A stretch of 64,000 nucleotides of DNA from Chryseobacterium daecheongense (GTDB lineage: Bacteria > Bacteroidota > Bacteroidia > Flavobacteriales > Weeksellaceae), in NCBI GenBank assembly GCA_027920525.1, contig CP115858.1, forward strand, positions 3,162,001 to 3,226,000, in the 5' to 3' direction. Shown here one piece after another: positions 53,815 through 62,746 of this stretch. Both the position numbers and the translations under genes were made by a program. The notes beneath the pieces were generated by a model that made no database searches, was not told where the DNA came from, and was given only the letters and a program-made list of their open reading frames with translations. Numbering within the stretch: position 1 is the first letter of the stretch; every line of letters begins with the position of its first letter.

Positions 53815-55206
53815 TTACAGTTCACTTTCGAAAACTGTAAAATCACCTGTTGCGGCTGCTTTTAATAGTAATGCGTTCCAAACGTTGCTAATAGCGATGT
53901 CCCTATCTGTCTCTGCTCTTATCAGTGCATATATGGCCTGGGATAGGTCAACAATATCTGTGAGGCCGTTTCTGTATAATGCAGATCGCTGGATATAAGC
54001 ATCATTTGCAGATTTTAATTGAGCCGGAACCTGATCGTACACGGTAAGAGCATTGTTCCATTTATTTTCAGACAAATCAAGCTGTGCCTTGAGCTGCTGT
54101 TCTGCAAGATCATATTCATGCTTTAGCCCCTGGCTTACATAGTCCTGCGCGCTGATTTCTTTTGATAATCTGAAGGTCTGTGTGAAATTCCAGGATACTC
54201 CCAGTCCGATCAGGTAATTGCTTCTGGTTGGGTGGATTCCGTCCCAATAAGACATAGAATAGTCATTTTGGTTTTGAGCATATCCGTTACCGAATCCTGA
54301 GGCGCGTGTTTGTATAATTCCAACCATGGAAAATGATGGATAGTATTGGGTTCTGAGCAATTGTTTTTCTTCTTCACTTACATCGATCCGGCTCTTATAA
54401 AATGCAAGAAGAGGATGGTCTTTTAAAACCAAGTTTTTTTCTGATGGCAGATCTGTTGGAATTCTTTTGAGAATGGTACTGTCAAGTCTAAATTCCTGGG
54501 GCGGAATACCCATTAACTGCGCAAGTTTATTTTCCTGCTCCTGCTCATTGTCTTTTGCCTTTGTGTAAGTGATCATGGCGTTGGCATAGTCTGCTTTGGC
54601 AAGAGAAAGGTCAACCCCGGGAACGAGCCCGTTTTTTTCTTTAACCTCAACAATTCTTCTTATGGTGTCGGTTCTTCCTAAATTCTTTTCATAGGATAAT
54701 TTCAGCTTTTTCGCTGCCAGAACATTCAGATAAGCTGCCGCGACTTTTATTTTATGCTGAAATATTTCATCGGAAAGGTCTCTGGTATCTCTTTGGTTTT
54801 TAAATTGTGCCACCTTTATTCTTTGTTTTGCTTTTCCAAATGAAAAGAACTCCCAATTGACATTAGCAAGATACAGGGCTCCGAATGAAGCATTCCAGTT
54901 TTGTTCAGGAAGAGGAAGTCCGGAAGAGGCTACTCCGTAACCACCAAATCCATATAAAGGGCCGTTCTGTCCATTTACAGTTCCAAAATCCTGCTGTACA
55001 CTTAAGTTGAGGTTGGGCAAATACTGCCTTTTGGCTAATTCTACGGATTCCTGCGATGATAAACGGTAGGATTCTTTGGCTTTAATGGTTCCGTAATTGT
55101 GAACAGCTGTTTCAAGTGCGGATTGAAGTGTGATGACTTCCTGTGCGCTTACTTTGTTGATTAAAAAAATCGTAGAGACGGATAGAATAAAAGCTCTTAA
55201 AAGCAT
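53815..55206 (-). CDS. TolC-family outer-membrane efflux protein
   Basis: A 463-residue channel with a signal peptide (to about residue 21, KVSAQ) and two long alpha-helical repeat halves with heptads (LSLAKADYANAMITYTKAKDNEQEQENKLAQLMG is one). EVITLQSALETAVHNYGTIKAKE is typical of the family start. First gene of the channel-pump-adaptor operon, transcribed towards the pump (32 bases to its start). Probably forms the outer part of the tripartite pump. Confidence 0.93.
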   Translation of the reverse strand: MLLRAFILSVSTIFLINKVSAQEVITLQSALETAVHNYGTIKAKESYRLSSQESVELAKRQYLPNLNLSVQQDFGTVNGQNGPLYGFGGYGVASSGLPLPEQNWNASFGALYLANVNWEFFSFGKAKQRIKVAQFKNQRDTRDLSDEIFQHKIKVAAAYLNVLAAKKLKLSYEKNLGRTDTIRRIVEVKEKNGLVPGVDLSLAKADYANAMITYTKAKDNEQEQENKLAQLMGIPPQEFRLDSTILKRIPTDLPSEKNLVLKDHPLLAFYKSRIDVSEEEKQLLRTQYYPSFSMVGIIQTRASGFGNGYAQNQNDYSMSYWDGIHPTRSNYLIGLGVSWNFTQTFRLSKEISAQDYVSQGLKHEYDLAEQQLKAQLDLSENKWNNALTVYDQVPAQLKSANDAYIQRSALYRNGLTDIVDLSQAIYALIRAETDRDIAISNVWNALLLKAAATGDFTVFESEL

Positions 55207-55305
55207 CGAGTATATTTTTTTCTTTATTCAAAGTAAAAAACACATTTTGAAGCAAATTTGAAGTTCTGTATAAATTAATCAAACAACCGTTTTTATGGAT
55301 TGATT

Positions 55306-56658
55306 TTATTCAGCAAAATTAAGTGATGTCTTTATGTTTTCAATCTCTTGGGCAGGGGTGGAATAGGAAGTTGGAGTAAATAAAGAGTGGTTTTCTGTTG
55401 AATCAAAATACACCGTAATACAATGCCAGCCGTCACTAAAGTCGTAATGAACAGGGAATGTATTGACCTCGCAAATTTGTTTTACGATTGAAAGGCCCAA
55501 ACCAATACTCTCTGTGGATTGATTGCTTTTCTTGAATCTTTTAAAAAGTTCCTGGGTGGGAATATCAGGAGGCAATCCTGTATTGCTGATCCTGAAGAAT
55601 TTATGGGTCAGTGAAATTTCTATATTTCCATTTTTCACATTGTGCCGGATTGCATTGGATAAAAGATTGTTCAAAAGAATTTCTGCGAGTGCGGGATGGA
55701 TTTTTATGTATACATCTTTTTCACAGTGCCTGTTCAGGGTGATGTTTTTTAATGCAATATGATCTGAATAAGCGTGGATGGTTTCTTTTTCCACCCGGCA
55801 GAATTTTAATTTCTCATGTGTGAGAAATTCTTGATTGTTAAGTTTTGTAAGCAGGATCAACGAGCGGTTGATTCTGGTAAGTTTATCTATGGAGTTTTGG
55901 ATGTCGGTCAATAATGCCGCCTGTTTTGCATTGATTTCTGTTTCAGCTAAAAGCTCAACTTTGCTCTGTATGATTGCCAGAGGGGTTTGTACTTCATGAG
56001 ACGCATTTTCACTGAATTCTTTAACGGAGGTGTAATCTTCAATGGCTTTATCGGTCATGAGCCTGAGAAACTCATTAAGTTTTTTAAATTCATTTGTGCT
56101 TGTTGAGAGTAACTGAAGAGGTTCCCGCTTCTGAATATTAAAATGATGAATATTATCTATAGCGTGATGGAAAGGCTTAAGTATATACCGGGATAATATT
56201 CTTGCGGTAATGAATACTATAGCTGTGATGAGTAATACTTTTAACAATAATGCAGTGAGCATACCTTTCATGATCTGTTCTGTAGAAGTGATATAGCTAT
56301 AAGAAGAGATCTTGTATGTTTTATTTGCGGCCGTGACAAACGTATTGATTTGTATTTTACATTCGTTACGAGAGGGACCATTATTATCCAGGCAGGTGTG
56401 GATAATTTCAGGGTTGGTAGGAATAATACCACTTCCTGTATAGGGTTTGATAGAAATGGGTAATCCCTGAGATGTTTTTTCAGGTGTTTCTCCTCTTTTT
56501 AGTTGGGCGGCTACATAATTATTTACTGATCTCAGTCGCTCTATTTCAACATTGTCCAATCTTTTTTTAATATTGGAATAAGAAATGTACATACTAAGAG
56601 GAGTAACCAATAGTACAATGGCAATGAACCAGATCGATATTTTATTTAGTAAATTCAT
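55306..56658 (-). CDS. Sensor histidine kinase
   Basis: A 450-residue membrane kinase. Two transmembrane helices (about 9-27 and 133-155) frame a periplasmic sensor domain (about 30-130) with two Cys (89 and 100) that may bridge. The cytoplasm holds a HAMP-like linker, a HisKA domain with His221 in SENASHEVQTPLA and the HATPase domain (ILLNNLLSNAIRHN, IGLGLSIVKQI). Overlaps the response regulator by 4 bases and faces the TolC gene, 99 bases away. Signal unknown; a link to the pump is by position. Confidence 0.94.
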   Translation of the reverse strand: MNLLNKISIWFIAIVLLVTPLSMYISYSNIKKRLDNVEIERLRSVNNYVAAQLKRGETPEKTSQGLPISIKPYTGSGIIPTNPEIIHTCLDNNGPSRNECKIQINTFVTAANKTYKISSYSYITSTEQIMKGMLTALLLKVLLITAIVFITARILSRYILKPFHHAIDNIHHFNIQKREPLQLLSTSTNEFKKLNEFLRLMTDKAIEDYTSVKEFSENASHEVQTPLAIIQSKVELLAETEINAKQAALLTDIQNSIDKLTRINRSLILLTKLNNQEFLTHEKLKFCRVEKETIHAYSDHIALKNITLNRHCEKDVYIKIHPALAEILLNNLLSNAIRHNVKNGNIEISLTHKFFRISNTGLPPDIPTQELFKRFKKSNQSTESIGLGLSIVKQICEVNTFPVHYDFSDGWHCITVYFDSTENHSLFTPTSYSTPAQEIENIKTSLNFAE

Positions 56659-57347
56659 GAGCCGTTATATTTTGACGCATTAAACTTATAGCCCAGACCA
56701 TAGATTGTTTCTACATAATCGTTACCCTGTGCAATTGCTATTTTCTTTCTGAGATTTTTAACATGCTGATAAACGAAGTCAAAGTTAGCTAAATTATCGG
56801 TATGATCTCCCCAAAGATGGTTAGCGATGGATTGTTTGGACAGGACCCTGTTTTTATTAACCAAAAAATAAAGCAATAGCTCAAATTCTTTCTGCGTGAC
56901 ATCTAATCTATTTTCATGGATGAAGACCTCAAAGGTATCGGTATTCAATAATATTTCATTAAAACGGACATCATTGTAACCATCCATTTTTTTCCTGCGA
57001 TATACTGCTCTAAGTCTTGCGTGTAATTCAGGTAAATGAAACGGTTTTGTAATATAATCGTCGGCACCCTTTTCAAGGCCTTTGATTTTATCGTCCAATG
57101 CATCTTTAGCTGAAATAATTAATATGCCGCTGTTGATTTTTTCACTTTTAATATGATTGAGGAGGTTTAGCCCATTTCCATCCGGGAGCATAATATCGAG
57201 TAACAAACAATCATAAGTATTGAAGCTCAGGCGTTCCAAAGCTTCATTATAACTATAGGCACATTCGCAGATGTAGTGTTCTTCTTCCAGATAATACGTC
57301 ATGCTGTGAGCCAGTTCTTTATTATCTTCAATGATCAGGATTTTCAT
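56655..57347 (-). CDS. OmpR-type response regulator
   Basis: A 230-residue regulator. Receiver domain (1-118) with phosphoacceptor Asp51 (YDCLLLDIMLPDG), acidic EDN near 7-9 and Lys of ITKPF near 101; C-terminal winged helix (about 135-225, DVTQKEFELLLYFL and IYGLGYKFN). First gene of the two-component pair, overlapping the kinase. A -7 box (57355-57362) is just upstream, so the leader is very short. It likely controls the downstream efflux operon (inference). Confidence 0.95.
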   Translation of the reverse strand: MKILIIEDNKELAHSMTYYLEEEHYICECAYSYNEALERLSFNTYDCLLLDIMLPDGNGLNLLNHIKSEKINSGILIISAKDALDDKIKGLEKGADDYITKPFHLPELHARLRAVYRRKKMDGYNDVRFNEILLNTDTFEVFIHENRLDVTQKEFELLLYFLVNKNRVLSKQSIANHLWGDHTDNLANFDFVYQHVKNLRKKIAIAQGNDYVETIYGLGYKFNASKYNGS

Positions 57348-57354
57348 AGAACAG

Positions 57355-57362
57355 CAAAGTTA
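57355..57362 (-). promoter_or_regulatory. -7 element of the two-component operon
   Basis: Minus-strand TAACTTTG with a TTG 16 bases upstream (57381-57379), 7 bases before the ATG. Confidence 0.5.
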
Positions 57363-57464
57363 AATCTAAATTTTATATCAATTTTGAAGTTGTGTAAAAT
57401 ATTGTTTGTTAAGTGTTTAGTTTGTTTTATTTTCAGGAATAAAAATAAAGGAAATACAATAAAA

Positions 57465-57487
57465 AAACTCCCCCAAAAGGGGAGTTT
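57465..57487 (-). terminator. Terminator of the glutamine synthetase gene
   Basis: Stem AAACTCCCC / GGGGAGTTT with a short A-rich loop and a T7 tract on the minus strand, 25 bases after the glnA stop. Confidence 0.9.
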
Positions 57488-57511
57488 AACTAATATGGAC
57501 TTTACAAAATG

Positions 57512-59707
57512 TTATTTTGTAAATAACATTTCTCTGTATTTTGTCATCGGCCAAAGCTCGTCGTCCACCATCATTTCAAGATTATCAGATGCATCTCTGA
57601 TTACATCGAAAAGAGGTTTCACTTTGTTGCAATAATCTTCTGCCTGCTTTTGGCTGTTAGATACTGCTTTTGCTGCTTCTCTGGCTTTGATAAGATCTTC
57701 AACTCCTAATTTGATTACAGAAACATTTTCAGAAATATTAGTGATCAAGCTCATTTGTTCTTTTGCCAACGTTTTGAATTCTTTATCTCCGAAAATTTCT
57801 TTAAGACCTTTTACGTTTTCAATTAATCTGTTCTGGTAATTTAATGCAGAAGGAATAATGTGGTTTCTTGCGATATCACTTAGAACTCTTGCTTCAATAT
57901 CAATAACGGTAGAGTATTTTTCAAGTTTGATCTCATTTCTTGCTTCTACTTCTCTATGAGTAAACACTCCTATTTCTTCATAAAGAGCTAAGAACTTCTT
58001 ATCCATTTCCTGCTTTAAAGCTTCCGGAGTGGTTTTTAAGTTGTTTAACCCTCTTTTCTTAGCTTCTTTTGCCCAGTCATCAGAATATCCGTCACCTTCA
58101 AACATGATATTTTTACATTGTTTGATGTATTCTCTTAATACGTTGAATATCGCTTCGTCTTTCTTTAATCCTCCTTCAATTAAAGCGTCAACTTCTTTTT
58201 TGAAATCATTTAACTGCTTTGCAGCGATCGTATTCATTACGGTCATAGATTCTGCACAGTTTGCAGAAGAACCTACAGCTCTGATCTCAAATTTATTTCC
58301 TGTAAATGCAAATGGTGAAGTTCTGTTTCTATCGGTATTGTCCAATAGGATTTCAGGAATTTTTCCAACAACATTTAATTTTAATTCTGTTTTTTCTTCA
58401 GGGGATAATTTACCGCTGGTTACTTTTTCCAATTCCTCCAATACTCTGAATAACTGACTTCCGATAAATACAGAAATAATTGCAGGTGGAGCTTCATTAG
58501 CCCCTAATCTGTGGTCATTACTTGCAGAAGCGATACTTGCTCTTAAAAGATCTGCATATTCATGAACAGCTTTAATGGTATTAACAAAGAATGTTAAGAA
58601 TTGCAGGTTTTTCTTAGGATTTTTCCCTGGGCTTAGTAGGTTTTCACCTGTATCTGTAGCCAATGACCAGTTATTATGTTTTCCACTTCCGTTTACTCCG
58701 GCAAATGGTTTCTCGTGGAATAAAATATGAAAATGGTGTTTATGGGCCACTCTTGCCATAATATCCATCAATAAAGAATTGTGGTCTACAGCAACGTTTA
58801 CTTCTTCAAACATCGGAGCCAGCTCGAATTGATTAGGTGCTACTTCGTTGTGTCTGGTTGTTACAGGAATTCCCAATTTCATACACTCTATTTCCAACTC
58901 TTTCATGAAGTTCATTACTCTTGTCGGAATAGACCCGAAATAGTGGTCATCCAGCTGTTGTCCTTTTGCCGGTGAGTGTCCAAGTAAAGTTTTACCTGTT
59001 AATACAAGATCCGGACGCGATTGATACAATGCCGAATCCACTAAGAAATATTCCTGTTCCCATCCTAAAGTAGGAGTTACTTTTGTTACATTTTTGTCAA
59101 AATACTGCATTACGTTAGTTGCAGCTTCGTCTACAGCATTCAGAGCTCTTAGAAGAGGAGCTTTATAATCCAGCGTTTCTCCCGTATAAGAAATAAAGAT
59201 CGAAGGAATACAAAGTGTAGTTCCCATGATAAAAGCCGGTGATGTAGGATCCCAGGCTGTGTAACCTCTTGCTTCGAAAGTATTTCTGATTCCTCCGTTC
59301 GGGAAAGAAGAAGCATCCGGCTCTTGTTGGATAAGCAGGTTTCCGCTGAATCTTTCAATGGCTCTTCCCCCTTCGATTGGAGTGAAGAATGAATCGTGCT
59401 TTTCAGCAGTTGATCCTGTTAAAGGTTGAAACCAGTGTGTGTAGTGTGTTGCCCCTTTGCTCATTGCCCAGTCTTTCATAGCTACCGCTACCTGATCTGC
59501 AATGTGTCGTTGAATTTTAGTTCCTTTTTTAATAGCATCCATAATAGATGTGAATGCTTCTTTCGTCAAATACTCTCTCATGGTTTCTTCTGAGAAAACA
59601 TTTTGACAGAATAATTCAGACAATTTTGCAGGAACTTCAATGGAGTTATCCTTTCTGAAGTCCTTGAATGGTAATGTTTCTAACGCTTTGAATCTTAAAG
59701 TTGACAT
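57512..59707 (-). CDS. glnA: Glutamine synthetase type III
   Basis: A 731-residue GSIII enzyme (GlnN type), much longer than the about 470 residues of GSI. It makes glutamine from glutamate, ammonia and ATP; forms a dodecamer. Motifs: NEVAPNQFELAPMFEEVN, HFHILFHEKPFAGVNGSGKHNNW (with metal-binding Glu/His), RTSPFAFTGNKFEIRAVGSS and the N-terminal YTHWFQPLTG. Single gene with a terminator and a -7 element. GSIII is typical of Bacteroidota and some cyanobacteria. Confidence 0.97.
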   Translation of the reverse strand: MSTLRFKALETLPFKDFRKDNSIEVPAKLSELFCQNVFSEETMREYLTKEAFTSIMDAIKKGTKIQRHIADQVAVAMKDWAMSKGATHYTHWFQPLTGSTAEKHDSFFTPIEGGRAIERFSGNLLIQQEPDASSFPNGGIRNTFEARGYTAWDPTSPAFIMGTTLCIPSIFISYTGETLDYKAPLLRALNAVDEAATNVMQYFDKNVTKVTPTLGWEQEYFLVDSALYQSRPDLVLTGKTLLGHSPAKGQQLDDHYFGSIPTRVMNFMKELEIECMKLGIPVTTRHNEVAPNQFELAPMFEEVNVAVDHNSLLMDIMARVAHKHHFHILFHEKPFAGVNGSGKHNNWSLATDTGENLLSPGKNPKKNLQFLTFFVNTIKAVHEYADLLRASIASASNDHRLGANEAPPAIISVFIGSQLFRVLEELEKVTSGKLSPEEKTELKLNVVGKIPEILLDNTDRNRTSPFAFTGNKFEIRAVGSSANCAESMTVMNTIAAKQLNDFKKEVDALIEGGLKKDEAIFNVLREYIKQCKNIMFEGDGYSDDWAKEAKKRGLNNLKTTPEALKQEMDKKFLALYEEIGVFTHREVEARNEIKLEKYSTVIDIEARVLSDIARNHIIPSALNYQNRLIENVKGLKEIFGDKEFKTLAKEQMSLITNISENVSVIKLGVEDLIKAREAAKAVSNSQKQAEDYCNKVKPLFDVIRDASDNLEMMVDDELWPMTKYREMLFTK

Positions 59708-59729
59708 AATAGGGTTAATTTTTACAGGG

Positions 59730-59737
59730 CAAATTTA
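59730..59737 (-). promoter_or_regulatory. -7 element of glnA
   Basis: Minus-strand TAAATTTG, 22 bases before the ATG. No consensus -33 TTG. Confidence 0.45.
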
Positions 59738-59979
59738 CAAAAAAAATGAATTGAAAATGTTTTAACCCTTATTTTTTTAGGGGGTGTTTGTAAAATTTAT
59801 AAAAATTAACAGAAAAATAGGTGTCTTGAATGGAAGGATTTCAAATAAGAAGGGAAAATGAAATCAAATATTTTATAACTCAAAGATATGAATACTTTAC
59901 TATTATATAGGATACAAAAATGTATACAATTTAACCTCCTTGTTAAAAGATACTTAAAATGATTTGCAGTGTAATTTTG

Positions 59980-59987
59980 TATATTTG
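59980..59987 (+). promoter_or_regulatory. -7 element upstream of the 60003 gene
   Basis: TATATTTG, 15 bases before the ATG at 60003. It supports that start over the in-frame TTG at 59964, which lies upstream of this box. Confidence 0.5.
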
Positions 59988-60002
59988 TGTGAAATTTATT
60001 TT

Positions 60003-61694
60003 ATGACAAATTCTAGAGCAAGAGAAACAACAGAGGCTATTGAAAGACTATACATCTCTATGAGACATTTATTCTATAGAGGATTTTTCAAGCCAGGAGG
60101 TGTTTCGGGAGAAAGTATAAGAAGTTTGTTAAAAACAATCAATCCTGAAATTTATGGTACCATGAATGTTCCGAATAAACTGGAGCTTGATGGTTTGATG
60201 TATGTTTTAGACAGGCTTCCTGAAGGAATTGAGGAGTGTGCTTTTATTCATCTTACATCAGATGAGGGTTTTGATAAAGGTAGTTTCGAGCCTATTGTTC
60301 CCAAAAAGAGAAGAAGAAACTGTTATAGAATTGATGAACACCAAATGAATATTGAAGTTCTTTTGGGACGTTCAGAGATCTATGATATTCTTACTCACTT
60401 AACATTCTTATTTATAGAAGCGGATAAAATCCGTAATCTGGCATTTATTCAGGATGAAAACTGGAAGCCAACACGTGCCTTTAAAATTATTGAAGAGGTA
60501 GTAAAAGGAGAAAAGAAATTCAGCAGAAAAGAAAAGGAAGTTGCACTTATTCATCTTTCTTCTCTGATCGGGAGAACTTTTGAAGAAACATTAAAAGCGT
60601 ATAATACTTTTGGAGATGATGAAAATCCTGACCGTTTATTCAAAATCATCTATAACTTAGGAAAGGTAAGTTTAGAAGATGCTAAGCAGAGCAGAGAAAG
60701 AGAAATCCACTTCAGTGCTATATTGAAAGAAAGAGTAGGGCATCATTATTTTGGAGAAAAATGGGCAAATAAAGTAAAAGAAGTTTTGTATGATAACGGG
60801 CTTCACATGCGTCCCTTACATATAATCTCAGCAAACATGCATTCTGTGAAAAATATGCTGTATGCTAATGATGCACTTAAGAAAAAAGACCATAAGGAAG
60901 TTGATTATAAACTGTATGGTGAAATTTCCGATAAGAAGGATCTTCGAGATAAAGTTTCAAAATATGCGGCAGACCAGGGACTTATATATATAGATGACAA
61001 GAGCGGTAGTAATATAGATGTTCAAATCATTGATCTAAGTAAAACTGATCTTAAAAATACTCCATTCGGACATATAAAATATTCAGGAGATGATGTAATC
61101 ATGGTTTTTGATTATGCCTTCGGAGAACAGGCTTTTGAAGTAATGGATGAACTTTTAAGACCTTTCGAACACAAAGGGGAAGTCTATATGATGAAAGTAA
61201 AATCCGTATCCATTATGGGTAAAGCCGGAATTCTAAACGGAGGTAAGGGAGATATTATGATTCCTACTTCTCATATTTTTGAAGGAACAGCCGATAATTA
61301 TCCTTTTGAAAATGCTTTAAAACTGGATGATTTTAAGGATGATGAATTGAAAGCGTTTGAGGGAGCTATGATTACGGTTTTAGGGACTTCACTTCAGAAC
61401 AGGGATATTTTATCTTATTTCATGAATACCTCCTGGAAAGCTATCGGTCTTGAAATGGAAGGGGCTCATTATCAAAAAGCCATCCAGGTGGCTTCTAAGA
61501 TCAGACATCATATTGCACCGGACCTTTTTGTTTGTTATGCATACTATGCTTCTGATAATCCTTTAGAAACAGGAAGTACTCTTTCTTCTGGAGGTTTAGG
61601 ACTTACAGGTGTAAAACCAACGTATCTTATTACCCTGAAAATTCTTGAAAAGATTTTACTAAGTGGAAAAAAAGAAGTTACTTCTAAAAAATAA
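60003..61694 (+). CDS. Uncharacterised protein with nucleoside-phosphorylase-like C-terminus
   Basis: A 563-residue protein, probably cytoplasmic, conserved-looking (possibly the Bacteroidota family DUF6909; not certain). I choose ATG 60003 (MTNSRARETTEAIERLY). The N-terminal 300 residues are mostly helical. The C-terminal part has motifs of the nucleosidase/purine phosphorylase fold: SIMGKAGILNGGKGDIMIPT, AIGLEMEGAHYQKA and YYASDNPLETGST, the EMEGA motif binding the ribose in that superfamily. It may be an AMP-nucleosidase-like enzyme or a fold-only relative. No related neighbours; function unknown. Confidence 0.72.
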   Translation: MTNSRARETTEAIERLYISMRHLFYRGFFKPGGVSGESIRSLLKTINPEIYGTMNVPNKLELDGLMYVLDRLPEGIEECAFIHLTSDEGFDKGSFEPIVPKKRRRNCYRIDEHQMNIEVLLGRSEIYDILTHLTFLFIEADKIRNLAFIQDENWKPTRAFKIIEEVVKGEKKFSRKEKEVALIHLSSLIGRTFEETLKAYNTFGDDENPDRLFKIIYNLGKVSLEDAKQSREREIHFSAILKERVGHHYFGEKWANKVKEVLYDNGLHMRPLHIISANMHSVKNMLYANDALKKKDHKEVDYKLYGEISDKKDLRDKVSKYAADQGLIYIDDKSGSNIDVQIIDLSKTDLKNTPFGHIKYSGDDVIMVFDYAFGEQAFEVMDELLRPFEHKGEVYMMKVKSVSIMGKAGILNGGKGDIMIPTSHIFEGTADNYPFENALKLDDFKDDELKAFEGAMITVLGTSLQNRDILSYFMNTSWKAIGLEMEGAHYQKAIQVASKIRHHIAPDLFVCYAYYASDNPLETGSTLSSGGLGLTGVKPTYLITLKILEKILLSGKKEVTSKK

Positions 61695-61788
61695 TCCTGC
61701 TTAAACTAAATAGATACAGCGGAACTTTTGTTGTGCATAACAATGGATGTGTTAATGCAATTTTTATAGTATTATAAATAAATTTATT

Positions 61789-61983
61789 ATGATAAGTTCT
61801 CATCATGCTATATTATTGATCGTATTTTTATTGAATTTTATAATCATGGTTTTCGCAATTAAAGAAGTTATACAAAGTAGCTTTTCTGCTGTAAAGAAAA
61901 TAGTGCTAATACTTATATCAATTGTATTTCCTATTTTAGGATTGATTTTAGTAAAATTTGTTTATAAAAATAATCTACTTTAA
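61789..61983 (+). CDS. Small two-helix membrane protein
   Basis: A 64-residue protein with two hydrophobic helices (about 5-24 and 37-58) around a short charged loop (KEVIQSSFSAVKK). The second half, FPILGLILVKFVYK, resembles the PLD-nuclease N-terminal (PLDc_N) module found in small membrane proteins and cardiolipin synthases. Function unknown. A terminator with perfect stem lies 10 bases after the stop, supporting that it is a real transcribed gene. Confidence 0.65.
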   Translation: MISSHHAILLIVFLLNFIIMVFAIKEVIQSSFSAVKKIVLILISIVFPILGLILVKFVYKNNLL

Positions 61984-61993
61984 ATTATATAAG

Positions 61994-62018
61994 CCTCGAG
62001 TATAAAACTCGAGGTTTT
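61994..62018 (+). terminator. Terminator of the small membrane protein gene
   Basis: Perfect 7-bp stem CCTCGAG / CTCGAGG with loop TATAAAA and a T-rich tail. Confidence 0.85.
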
Positions 62019-62150
62019 CTATTTTTAAATACCAATGCCATTGATGTTTTTCACTAACAGCAAGTACACTACTTGTGGATCAAAAAATTGGATTATCTCC
62101 AAATCTGCAAGAACTGAGAACATGAAATTAATTAACTTTAAAAAAATAAA

Positions 62151-62630
62151 ATGAAAAGCATGAGCTCAGCCATACAATTATCAAAAAGATTCAGAGAAGT
62201 TATGCTTGACGGTCTCTGGATCGCCAATACCAATTTTAAAGATCAGCTTTCTGATGTAACCTGGGAACAGGCAATAACAAAAATAGGTTCTTTGAATACG
62301 ATCGCAATGCTGGCATTCCATATCGATTATTATATTGCTGGTGTCTTACAGGTTTTTGAAGGAGGAGTGCTTGAAATAAAAGATAAATTTAGTTTTGATT
62401 TACCGCCGGTAGAATCTCAGGAGCAATGGGAGAAAATCCTTAATAAACTCTGGGCAGATTCGGAAAGGTTTGCCGAGCTACTTGAACAAATGTCGGACAA
62501 TAAGCTTAGTGAAGTTTTTGTAGACGAAAAATACGGAACTTATCAAAGAAATATAGATGGAATGATTGAGCATTGTTATTATCATTTAGGGCAAATTACT
62601 TTGATCAAAAAAATGATTACCCATCCATAA
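62151..62630 (+). CDS. DinB-like/DUF1572 protein
   Basis: A 159-residue four-helix-bundle protein of the DinB superfamily. Conserved: LDGLWIANTNFKDQLSDVTWEQA at the start, AFHIDYYIAGVLQVFEGG with a metal-ligand His, and GMIEHCYYHLGQITLIKK with the other two His of the bundle. Related proteins are bacillithiol- or maleylpyruvate-linked transferases or metal enzymes; the specific role is open. Met1 or Met4 (62160) may start. Alone before the M1 peptidase. Confidence 0.85.
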   Translation: MKSMSSAIQLSKRFREVMLDGLWIANTNFKDQLSDVTWEQAITKIGSLNTIAMLAFHIDYYIAGVLQVFEGGVLEIKDKFSFDLPPVESQEQWEKILNKLWADSERFAELLEQMSDNKLSEVFVDEKYGTYQRNIDGMIEHCYYHLGQITLIKKMITHP

Positions 62631-62698
62631 ACTAAAGAACTCTTATTTTGTTATGAGATCCTTAGATAACATCTCGAATTCCAAATAACTCCACTTTT

Positions 62699-62729
62699 TT
62701 GAGGGTTTTGGATAAAATACCTACCTTTA
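62699..62729 (+). promoter_or_regulatory. Near-consensus promoter for the M1 peptidase
   Basis: TTG (62699-62701), 20 bases, TACCTTTA (62722-62729), last base differing from TAnnTTTG; 17 bases before the ATG. Confidence 0.45.
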
Positions 62730-62746
62730 AAAAAAATAATTTTTAA

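Noticed and set aside
59829..59909. 26-residue plus-strand frame starting MEGFQIRREN in the spacer between glnA and the 60003 gene
   Set aside because: Too short, AT-driven, no leader or domain sign.
59964..60002. TTG-started extension of the 60003 gene
   Set aside because: It spans the -7 promoter box; the ATG at 60003 is better.
62035..62154. 39-residue frame (MPLMFFTNSK start) overlapping the DinB-like gene by ATGA
   Set aside because: No family resemblance, starts right behind a terminator, composition unremarkable; overlap is probably chance.
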